Shown here: piece by piece, positions 1-5,239 of the stretch | Layout: each line of letters begins with the position of its first letter | Position numbering within the stretch: position 1 is the stretch's first letter | Assembly: GCA_015486785.1 (NCBI GenBank) | Contig: WFQZ01000066.1 | Coordinates: 1-5,239 of the forward strand | Source of the DNA: Thermoflexales bacterium | GTDB taxonomy: Bacteria > Chloroflexota > Anaerolineae > B4-G1 > SLSP01 | Reading direction: 5' to 3' | Length of the DNA: 5,239 bases | Notes under the pieces: generated by a model | Databases searched by the model: none | The model's input: only the letters and a program-made list of their open reading frames with translations | Told to the model about the DNA's origin: nothing | Position numbers and translations under genes: made by a program

Positions 1-53
1 GGGTGGTACCGCGAGAGCTAAAGCTCCCGTCCCTGCGGGGAGGGGAGCTTTTT
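1..53 (+). promoter_or_regulatory. T-box riboswitch, 3' part (antiterminator region), upstream of ileS
   Basis: The window opens inside the conserved T-box sequence GGGTGGTACCGCG (1-13). The UGGU of its bulge (4-7) would pair with the ACCA 3' end of an uncharged tRNA; the variable U matches the A73 discriminator of tRNA-Ile. The conserved CGTCCC block (28-33) can pair through its CCC (31-33) with GGG (1-3), with a small upper stem 15-18/23-26, to form the antiterminator. The same block is also the 5' arm of the terminator, so the two folds exclude each other. In this family, uncharged tRNA stabilises the antiterminator and allows transcription of the synthetase gene. Stem I and the specifier codon lie upstream of the window, so isoleucine specificity is inferred from the gene downstream. 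Confidence 0.93.
20..53 (+). terminator. T-box intrinsic terminator (alternative fold)
   Basis: Bases 20-33 pair with 38-51 around a TGCG loop, with a single G29/G42 mismatch, followed by a short T run (49-53). The hairpin overlaps the antiterminator's 3' strand (CGTCCC, 28-33). It should therefore form when tRNA-Ile is charged and stop transcription before ileS. Confidence 0.9.
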
Positions 54-60
54 CATTTCC

Positions 61-90
61 CACCGCCGAGGCACGGAGGGCACAGAGGAG
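61..90. repeat. Purine-rich short tandem motif in the ileS leader
   Basis: Two imperfect copies of a 9-base unit are visible (gaggcacgg, then agggcacag, followed by agg). Motifs of this kind (CACGGAG/CACAGAG) occur as dispersed intergenic repeats in many bacterial genomes, as I recall. No function can be read from it. It sits between the T-box terminator and the palindrome at 122-154 and may be part of the same inserted element. Confidence 0.4.
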
Positions 91-121
91 TTACCTTTGG
101 TTCTTCTCTGGGGAGAAAGAG

Positions 122-154
122 AGGTGCGACGCACTTCGAAAGTGCGTCGCACCT
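122..154. repeat. Perfect palindromic hairpin (REP-like) in the ileS leader
   Basis: AGGTGCGACGCACTT (122-136) and AAGTGCGTCGCACCT (140-154) are exact reverse complements around a 3-base CGA loop, giving a 15-bp perfect stem. No T run follows it (CTGGTGACTTC), so it is not a standard intrinsic terminator. Because the T-box already provides the terminator, this hairpin is extra. It is most likely a dispersed palindromic repeat, or an RNA-stability or processing hairpin in the leader that remains after antitermination. Confidence 0.75.
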
Positions 155-189
155 GGTGACTTCTTGCGGTGAGCCGTTACATTATTCTT

Positions 190-195
190 AGGAGG
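190..195 (+). promoter_or_regulatory. Ribosome binding site of ileS
   Basis: AGGAGG lies 5 bases before the ATG at 201. This near-perfect Shine-Dalgarno fixes the start codon and excludes the overlapping frame that opens at 169. Confidence 0.9.
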
Positions 196-200
196 CAGAT

Positions 201-3200
201 ATGGCTTTCAAACCGGTGGACACACAAACGGATTTTATCAAGTTGGAACACGAAATGTTGGACTTTTGGGAGCGCAGTCAGGCGTTTGAAAAGCTGCGCC
301 GCTTGCGCCGGGGCGGGCCGACTTGGTCATTCATTGACGGGCCGATCACCGCGAACAATCCGATGGGCGTGCATCACGGCTGGGGACGTTCGTACAAGGA
401 CTTGTGGCACCGTTTTTGGGCCATGCAGGGCTGCGAAACCCGCTACCAAAACGGCTTCGATTGCCAGGGCTTGTGGGTGGAGGTGGAAGTGGAGCGCGAA
501 AAGGGCTTCCACAGCAAGCGCGAGATCGAGGCTTACGGGCTGGATAAGTTTGTGCTGGAATGCAAGGCCCGCGTGCTGCGGCAGGCCGCGCGGCAGACAG
601 AGCAATCAATCCGCCTGGGCTACTGGATGGATTGGAACGATCCGCAGGTGCTGCGCGACTTGGCCGACAAACTGTTGCAAGACCCGCAGCAGACGGTCAC
701 CCTCCAGGGGCCGGAAGGGCCGGTCAGCGATACGGTGGAGTCGCTCGTGGGCCGCCTGGGGATGCCGGAGATCGGCGGGTCGTACTTCACGTTTGCCACG
801 GAGAACAACTACACCATCTGGACGTTCCTCAAGAAGGTGTGGGAGAAAGGCTGGCTCTACCGAGGGCACGATGTGATGCCGTGGTGCTCACGCTGCGCCA
901 CCGGCATCAGCCAGCACGAGATCGTCACCGATGGCTACCAGGAGCTAACGCACGAGGCGCCGGTGGTGCGTTTCCCGCTGCGCGGCCAGGATCGCGCCGC
1001 GCTGCTGGTGTGGACCACCACGCCGTGGACGTTGACCAGCAACGTGGCCGCCGCCGTCGGACCGGCGTTGACCTACGTTGAGGTGCAGGCCGCCGACGGC
1101 TGGCGTTACTATCTGGCCGCCGGCACGGTCAAATCGGTGCTCAAGGGGAAGTACACGGTGACGCGGCAGCTCAAGGGCACGGAGATGCTCGGCTGGGAGT
1201 ACGAAGGGCCGTTTGATGAGCTGCCGCTGGTGCAAGAGATGAACGTCCCGCAGTTCCACAAAGTCATCGCCTGGGACGAGGTGGGCGAGGAAGAAGGGAC
1301 GGGCATCGTCCACATCGCGCCGGGCTGCGGGGCCGAAGATCACGAGCTGGGGCAGGAGCTGGGGCTGCCGTCCGTCGCCCCGCTCAGTGACGAGGGGCAG
1401 TTCATAGAAGGCTTCGGGTGGCTCAGCGGGCGGAACGTCCACGAGGTGGCGCACGACATCTTCCACGACCTGGAGAGCAAGGGGCGGCTGTACCGCGTCG
1501 ACCCGTACACGCACCGTTACCCGGTCTGCTGGCGGTGCGGCACGCCGTTGGTCTTCCGGCTGGTGGATGAGTGGTTCATTGATATGGGCGCGCTCTACGA
1601 CAAGCCACGGGAAGAAGTGACCGCCAAGGAAAAGGAAGCCAGTTTGCGCTACCAGATTATGGACGTGGTGGACCAGATCACCTGGATTCCCGAATTCGGG
1701 CACGACCGCGAGCTAGATTGGCTGCGCAACATGCACGACTGGATGATTTCCAAGAAACGCTATTGGGGGCTGGCCCTGCCGATCTGGCAGTGTGAAAACC
1801 CCGAATGCGGGCATTACGAGGTCATCGGCGGGGAAGAAGAGCTGCGCGAACGCGCGGTGGAAGGCTGGGAGACGTTCGCCGGACACACGCCGCACCGTCC
1901 CTATGTGGACGCGGTCAAGCTGCGCTGTCCCAAGTGCGGCGGGCTGATGTCGCGGGTTAAGGACGTGGGCAATCCGTGGCTTGACGCGGGCAGCGTAGCC
2001 TACTCCACCACCCGCTATCGCACCGACCGCGAGTATTGGCGGAAGTGGGTGCCGGCCGATTGGATCAGCGAGTCATTTCCGGGGCAATTCCGCAACTGGT
2101 TCTACAGCCTGATCACCATGAGCACGGTCTTTGAGTCCATCCCGCCCACGAAGATCGTCCACGGCTACTCCACCTTGTGGGCCGAAGATGGCCGCCCGAT
2201 GCACAAATCGTGGGGCAATGCGATCTGGTTCGACGAGGCCGCCGAGAAGATGGGCGTGGACACGATGCGTTGGCTCTACGTCAACCAGAAGCTCGACCAA
2301 AACTTGCTCTTCGGCTACAACCGCGCCGACGAAACGCGCCGCCGCTTCATCATCCCGCTGTGGAACGTGTATGCGTTCTTCGTCACCTACGCCCGCATTG
2401 ACGATTGGCAACCGCCGGCGGCCCTGTTGCAGCATCCCGCCGCGCTGGACGAGGGCTATCCCCTGCTCCCCGCGCATCCCTGGACGCAAGAAGCCGCGCC
2501 GACCGTGCTGGATCGCTGGATCGTCGCGCGGCTGCGGCAGACAATCCGCGAGATGACGGAGGGCTACAAGTCCTACGTGCCGGTGGAAATCGCCGAACCG
2601 GCGGAGGCTTTCCTCGACGACCTGAGCAACTGGTACGTGCGCCGCAGCCGTCGCCGTTTCTGGGCCACGCGCGGCCAAGATCAGGCGGTGGATAGCGACA
2701 AGGAAGCGGCGTATCAGACGCTCTACCTCGTGCTGGTCAACTTCGCCAAGCTGCTGGCCCCGGTCGTGCCGTTTATGACCGAGGCGATGTATCAAAATCT
2801 GGTGCGGGCCGCGGACGAGCACGCGCCGGAAAGCGTGCATCACTGCCTATGGCCCAAAGCGGAGTCACTTTCCGCCCCGGAGCAAGTGTTGGTGGATTCT
2901 ATGGCCGTGGTGCGGCAAGCGGCCACGCTGGGGCACTCGGTGCGGGCCGCCGGGAATCTCAAGGTGCGGCAGCCGCTGGCCCGCGCGGTGATCGCCGCCG
3001 ATCCGCGCCGCCGCCGGGAGTTGAAGGAGCTGTTGGGGCTGCTGGCCGAGGAGTTGAACGTCAAGACGGTGGACTTTGTGGAGCAAGAGAGCAAGTTGGT
3101 GCAATACAAGCTCCTCCCGCTCAACCGCGTGTTGGGGCCGAAGTTCGGCAAGCGATTCCCGCTGGTGCGTCGCGCGTTGGCGCGGCTCTCCGGCAGTGAG

Positions 3201-3644
3201 ACGGTGGCGCAGTTGAAGGCCGGACACGCTCTGCACCTGCCGTTGGACAACGGCGACGAAGTCACGGTGGCCCCGGAGGAAGTGTTGATTCAAACGCACG
3301 CCCGCGAGGGGTTCGGCGTGGCGGGCGAGAAGGGCTTGGTGGTGGCGTTGGATACGGTGCTCACGCCATCGCTGGTGCAGGAAGGGCTGGCGCGAGAGGT
3401 GATCCGCCGCATCCAAGACCTGCGCAAGCGGGCCGGCTACGCGCTCTCCGACCGCATCAAGGTAACGTATCACGCGGATGAGGCGTTAGACGCGGCGATC
3501 CGCGCCTTCCACGGGCTGATCTCGCTGGAGGTGCTGGCCGACGCGCTGGAGTCGGTGGAGCTGCCCACCGGCGATCTGACCTTGGAAGACACCATCGCCG
3601 GTCACGCGATCACGCTGGCGGTGCAGAAGAGCCATCTGGCCTGA
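201..3644 (+). CDS. ileS: Isoleucyl-tRNA synthetase, IleRS2 type, with swapped HIGH motif (GxHH)
   Basis: This enzyme charges tRNA-Ile with isoleucine in the cytoplasm. Over 1147 residues one sees, in order: the class I catalytic core with G56-V57-H58-H59 where HxGH is expected; an insertion at about 148-193; the CP1 editing domain with a Thr-rich WTTTPWTLTSN (271-281) and GTGIVHIAPGCGAED (366-380), whose Asp380 matches the conserved editing aspartate; the IleRS-typical HDWMISKKRYWG (512-523); a KMSKS loop reading PMHKS (666-670); the anticodon-binding domain with LSNWYVRRSRRRFW (808-821); and a long IleRS2-type C-terminus. Cysteine pairs 229/232 with 443/446 and 531/536 with 576/579 fit the two zinc sites of Thermus-like IleRS. 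IleRS2 enzymes are usually about 1030-1090 residues, and the insertion explains most of the excess. The family identity is secure. The T-box upstream supports isoleucine specificity. Mupirocin hyper-resistance is inferred from the motif. Confidence 0.96.
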   Translation: MAFKPVDTQTDFIKLEHEMLDFWERSQAFEKLRRLRRGGPTWSFIDGPITANNPMGVHHGWGRSYKDLWHRFWAMQGCETRYQNGFDCQGLWVEVEVEREKGFHSKREIEAYGLDKFVLECKARVLRQAARQTEQSIRLGYWMDWNDPQVLRDLADKLLQDPQQTVTLQGPEGPVSDTVESLVGRLGMPEIGGSYFTFATENNYTIWTFLKKVWEKGWLYRGHDVMPWCSRCATGISQHEIVTDGYQELTHEAPVVRFPLRGQDRAALLVWTTTPWTLTSNVAAAVGPALTYVEVQAADGWRYYLAAGTVKSVLKGKYTVTRQLKGTEMLGWEYEGPFDELPLVQEMNVPQFHKVIAWDEVGEEEGTGIVHIAPGCGAEDHELGQELGLPSVAPLSDEGQFIEGFGWLSGRNVHEVAHDIFHDLESKGRLYRVDPYTHRYPVCWRCGTPLVFRLVDEWFIDMGALYDKPREEVTAKEKEASLRYQIMDVVDQITWIPEFGHDRELDWLRNMHDWMISKKRYWGLALPIWQCENPECGHYEVIGGEEELRERAVEGWETFAGHTPHRPYVDAVKLRCPKCGGLMSRVKDVGNPWLDAGSVAYSTTRYRTDREYWRKWVPADWISESFPGQFRNWFYSLITMSTVFESIPPTKIVHGYSTLWAEDGRPMHKSWGNAIWFDEAAEKMGVDTMRWLYVNQKLDQNLLFGYNRADETRRRFIIPLWNVYAFFVTYARIDDWQPPAALLQHPAALDEGYPLLPAHPWTQEAAPTVLDRWIVARLRQTIREMTEGYKSYVPVEIAEPAEAFLDDLSNWYVRRSRRRFWATRGQDQAVDSDKEAAYQTLYLVLVNFAKLLAPVVPFMTEAMYQNLVRAADEHAPESVHHCLWPKAESLSAPEQVLVDSMAVVRQAATLGHSVRAAGNLKVRQPLARAVIAADPRRRRELKELLGLLAEELNVKTVDFVEQESKLVQYKLLPLNRVLGPKFGKRFPLVRRALARLSGSETVAQLKAGHALHLPLDNGDEVTVAPEEVLIQTHAREGFGVAGEKGLVVALDTVLTPSLVQEGLAREVIRRIQDLRKRAGYALSDRIKVTYHADEALDAAIRAFHGLISLEVLADALESVELPTGDLTLEDTIAGHAITLAVQKSHLA

Positions 3645-3661
3645 GGCATCGCCGTCACACG

Positions 3662-3689
3662 AGCCGCCCCGCAAACCGGGGCGGCTTTT
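3662..3689 (+). terminator. Intrinsic terminator of ileS
   Basis: Bases 3662-3671 (AGCCGCCCCG) pair perfectly with 3677-3686 around a CAAAC loop, followed by a T run ending at 3689. The T run exists only on the plus strand, so the hairpin mainly ends ileS. It also lies directly behind the stop codon of the convergent transporter gene and could protect that 3' end, but no U tract follows it in the minus direction. Confidence 0.9.
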
Positions 3690-3690
3690 G

Positions 3691-5022
3691 CTATGCGGCG
3701 CGTGGCTCGCGGACGGTCCATTGCAGCAACAGCAGCCCGGCCAAGTTAATCGCCGCGCTCAAGGCGAACAAGACGTTGTAGCCGTAGAAAGCCAGCCACG
3801 TCCCCACCATAGGGGCGAGCATCGCCGCCAGGCCGGTCACGGTGTTGGCGATGCCGGTGTACGTCGGTCTGCGCTCCGGCGCGCTGAACTCCAGGACGAT
3901 GAGCATCCCCGATACGAAGAACGCGCCCGTCCCGAAGCCCAAGAAGATGTACACGCCGTAGGCCCAGGCGGGCGACGGGGTCAGCCAGGCCAGCAGGAAC
4001 GCCAGGGCCAAACTGCCCGCGCCCAGCACCAGGGAAAGTTTGTGCCCGTACCGGTCGGAAAGGAAGCCGAAGAGCAAATTCCCGGCCATCTGCGCGGCCA
4101 GCATCACCGAGGTGTACACGCCGACGGTGCTATCGGGCACGTGCCAGCGATACACCAACGCCACCGTGACAAAGCCGTTCCCCATCCCGCCGGCGGCGAG
4201 CAAAGCGCGGGCGATCAAGAAGCGGCGGAAGTTGTGATCCTCGCGCAGCGTGCGGGGCAACTGCCGCAGGAACTCAGATAGCCGCTGCGGTGGGGACGCG
4301 GGCATCTGCCGCACCGGCTCACGCACCAGCGATAGAAACACCCAACTGAGCGTGATGAGCGCGGCGGCGGCGGCGAAGGTGTACACGAAGTTGCGGGGGA
4401 AAGGCGCGCTGGCGAGCAACTCCGCACTCAAAGCCGCGCCCAAGACCCCCGCACCGGACCCCATAAAGCTGGTCGTCCCGAAAAACCGTCCCCGCCGCGC
4501 GATGGGAAAACAACGGGCCAGCATGTCCAGCCACGCCGGGGCCAACGCGCCCGCCCCCAGCGCGTGCCAGGCGATGAGCAGCAAGAACAGCACCACCGTC
4601 AATTGCGGATGCGGCACGGCCAGCAAGGCCGCCATCGGCGCCAGCAGCAAGAACGGCAACCGCTCCCAGAAGAAACCGGCATTGACCACCACCGGCTTCT
4701 TACGCGGCAACTGCTCAATGAAGTTAGCCGTGAAAATCTGAGGCAGCATATACGCGCTCTGAATGATCACGCTCAACAGGCCGATGGCGATAGGGCTGGA
4801 AGTCAGCTTGCTCACGAACAACGGCATCAAGGTCGCCGGAGCCACAAAACTCATCCCGAACCAAAAACTGGTCCCGTCCAGCATGTTAAAGATGAAGTTC
4901 CAACGGTAATTCCGCTGCACCTCAGCATCGTATTCCTCGTCGCTCAACACCGGCACCGGAACATCCAGCCGTAACATCCAGCGTCGTAATCTTTTGTATA
5001 GGTTGCCGCTTCGTTGCGTCAT
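3691..5022 (-). CDS. Major facilitator superfamily (MFS) transporter, 12 helices, substrate unknown
   Basis: This is a 443-residue integral inner-membrane protein. About twelve hydrophobic segments are visible (near residues 43-69, 75-98, 111-134, 139-163, 184-205, 213-232, 266-288, 297-320, 328-347, 352-374, 388-410, 414-434). A charged cytoplasmic stretch (232-265) between helices 6 and 7 is typical of the two-half MFS fold. The MFS motif A is clear in the loop between helices 8 and 9 (GFLSDRYGHK, 319-328); the matching loop in the N half (EQLPRKK, 103-109) is degenerate. About 40 mostly polar residues precede helix 1. The substrate cannot be read; a drug-efflux or metabolite proton antiporter is only a guess. 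The start at 5022 gives the full N-terminus but has only weak purine-rich sequence upstream (GTGGGG, 8 bases away); Met16 (codon 4975-4977) is the alternative. The gene converges on ileS, so co-regulation is unlikely. Confidence 0.88.
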   Translation of the reverse strand: MTQRSGNLYKRLRRWMLRLDVPVPVLSDEEYDAEVQRNYRWNFIFNMLDGTSFWFGMSFVAPATLMPLFVSKLTSSPIAIGLLSVIIQSAYMLPQIFTANFIEQLPRKKPVVVNAGFFWERLPFLLLAPMAALLAVPHPQLTVVLFLLLIAWHALGAGALAPAWLDMLARCFPIARRGRFFGTTSFMGSGAGVLGAALSAELLASAPFPRNFVYTFAAAAALITLSWVFLSLVREPVRQMPASPPQRLSEFLRQLPRTLREDHNFRRFLIARALLAAGGMGNGFVTVALVYRWHVPDSTVGVYTSVMLAAQMAGNLLFGFLSDRYGHKLSLVLGAGSLALAFLLAWLTPSPAWAYGVYIFLGFGTGAFFVSGMLIVLEFSAPERRPTYTGIANTVTGLAAMLAPMVGTWLAFYGYNVLFALSAAINLAGLLLLQWTVREPRAA

Positions 5023-5064
5023 AGATATAACCCCACTCCGCGCTCCTTGCGGGGAGCAACGATC

Positions 5065-5141
5065 TCTTACTAGGATTCGCTCCGTTTCTTACTAGGATCC
5101 GCTCCGTTTCCTACTAGGATTCACTCCGTTTCCTACTAGGC
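5065..5141. repeat. 22-bp tandem repeat array with an 11-bp palindrome, upstream of the MFS gene
   Basis: TACTAGG recurs at 5068, 5090, 5112 and 5134, exactly 22 bp apart. Three full units (5068-5133) differ at only a few positions, and a fourth stops after TACTAGG. Each unit is centred on a palindrome: TCCTACTAGGA is perfect at 5109-5119 and has one changed base at 5065-5075, 5087-5097 and 5131-5141. The array lies about 43-119 bases upstream of the transporter start. It could be an operator array, since 22 bp is about two helical turns, or simply a dispersed tandem repeat. No protein-coding content is seen. Confidence 0.85.
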
Positions 5142-5166
5142 CCTTGTGCTAGTTAGACCGTGAAGG

Positions 5167-5195
5167 TTGACAAAAAGTCCTCCAGTGGGTATAGA
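5167..5195 (+). promoter_or_regulatory. Strong sigma70-type promoter for the right-edge gene
   Basis: A consensus -35 box TTGACA (5167-5172) is followed by a 17-base spacer and TATAGA (5190-5195; four of six match TATAAT). Transcription would start near 5202, about 33 bases before the ATG at 5235. This is the best promoter seen in the window. Confidence 0.75.
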
Positions 5196-5228
5196 TGTAG
5201 GTGCTAAATCACAAACCAACTGGAGGAC
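5177..5228 (+). promoter_or_regulatory. Long-range inverted repeat masking a ribosome binding site
   Basis: GTCCTCCAGT (5177-5186) is the exact reverse complement of ACTGGAGGAC (5219-5228), with two further G-C pairs possible inside (5188-5189 with 5216-5217). The 3' arm contains the Shine-Dalgarno GGAGG (5222-5226). The 5' arm lies between the -35 and -10 boxes, so only transcripts starting further upstream could form the hairpin and hide the ribosome binding site. Confidence 0.75.
5222..5226 (+). promoter_or_regulatory. Ribosome binding site of the right-edge gene
   Basis: GGAGG lies 8 bases before the ATG at 5235, an ideal spacing. This is the main evidence that a gene starts here. Confidence 0.75.
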
Positions 5229-5234
5229 AACGAT

Positions 5235-5239
5235 ATGAT
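5235..5239 (+). CDS. Start of a gene truncated by the window edge (possible transposase)
   Basis: Only ATG and two further bases are present, so nothing can be said from the protein. A gene start is supported by the promoter at 5167-5195 and the well-placed GGAGG at 5222-5226. The control layout upstream suggests a transposase, but this is inference. Confidence 0.55.

Larger units (their letters stand above)
5140..5239 (+). mobile_element. Possible left end of an insertion sequence (truncated by window edge)
   Basis: The 22-bp repeat array breaks off abruptly after CTAG/TACTAGG (5134-5140), and unrelated, less GC-rich sequence follows. Within 100 bases this carries a strong promoter, a ribosome-binding-site-masking inverted repeat and a start codon, the arrangement expected at the transposase end of an IS. 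The transposase body, the terminal inverted repeat partner and any target duplication lie outside the window, so the family cannot be named. The alternative is an ordinary gene with a structured 5' region. Confidence 0.4.

Noticed and set aside
3..191. Short open frame across the T-box region
   Set aside because: It runs through the antiterminator, terminator and palindrome, which are RNA structures; no ribosome binding site and no protein-like composition.
169..876. Open frame of 235 codons on the plus strand overlapping the start of ileS
   Set aside because: It lies out of frame inside ileS, is Arg/Trp/Ser-rich in the manner of a shifted GC-rich reading, lacks a ribosome binding site, and has no recognisable motif.
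945..1703. Open frame of 252 codons on the minus strand inside ileS
   Set aside because: Antisense shadow of a strongly conserved IleRS region in GC-rich DNA; the His/Arg/Pro-rich composition resembles no family.
2073..2843. Open frame of 256 codons on the minus strand inside ileS
   Set aside because: Shadow frame opposite the catalytic and anticodon-binding segments; no start signals or domain features.
3688..4281. Open frame of 197 codons on the plus strand opposite the MFS gene
   Set aside because: Gln/His/Arg-rich antisense of transmembrane-coding sequence; it starts right behind the ileS terminator with no ribosome binding site.
5023..5030. TATAT sequence just upstream of the MFS start as a -10 box for a leaderless transcript
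   Set aside because: It ends one base before the ATG, too close for a start at the codon, and no -35 box lies at a suitable distance.
5042..5057. Small hairpin (GCTCC / GGAGC) in the 5' region of the MFS gene
   Set aside because: Only 5 bp with a 6-base loop and no associated motif; too weak to call a riboswitch or attenuator.
5065..5141. CRISPR array
   Set aside because: The repeat units abut directly with no unique spacers, the period is only 22 bp, and no cas genes are present.

Overview
The window reads as a GC-rich bacterial chromosome segment. The best guess is Chloroflexota (Anaerolineae-like): a T-box leader with a transcriptional terminator controls an aminoacyl-tRNA synthetase gene, the synthetase is an IleRS2-type enzyme, and the convergent MFS protein resembles transporters I associate with that phylum. 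This assignment comes from recognition, not from a search.

Layout. Positions 1-53 are the 3' end of a T-box riboswitch (antiterminator region plus terminator); its Stem I and specifier loop lie outside the window. Positions 54-200 are a leader without a gene, holding a purine-rich short repeat and a perfect 15-bp palindromic hairpin, then a strong Shine-Dalgarno. Positions 201-3644 encode a complete 1147-residue isoleucyl-tRNA synthetase. A strong hairpin terminator (3662-3689) separates it from a convergent 443-residue, 12-helix major facilitator transporter on the minus strand (3691-5022). The last 217 bases hold no complete gene. They contain an array of 22-bp tandem repeats carrying an 11-bp palindrome, then a sharp change of sequence, a near-consensus sigma70 promoter on the plus strand, a long-range inverted repeat that includes a ribosome binding site, and the first bases of a gene running off the edge.

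Most notable points. (1) The IleRS has the class I HIGH signature HxGH swapped to GxHH (Gly56-Val57-His58-His59) with no gap in the surrounding alignment. This is the altered motif reported for mupirocin-hyper-resistant IleRS2 enzymes. Its KMSKS loop is also atypical (PMHKS), and a roughly 46-residue insertion precedes the CP1 domain. (2) At the right edge, the geometry of promoter, inverted repeat and ribosome binding site is what IS10 and IS50 use to block transposase translation from read-through transcripts. This suggests that the window ends at the left end of an insertion sequence that interrupted the 22-bp repeat array.

How the parts work together. Uncharged tRNA-Ile would bind the T-box, its ACCA end pairing with the UGGU bulge, prevent terminator formation and raise IleRS expression. 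The transporter and the right-edge gene appear to be independent units.
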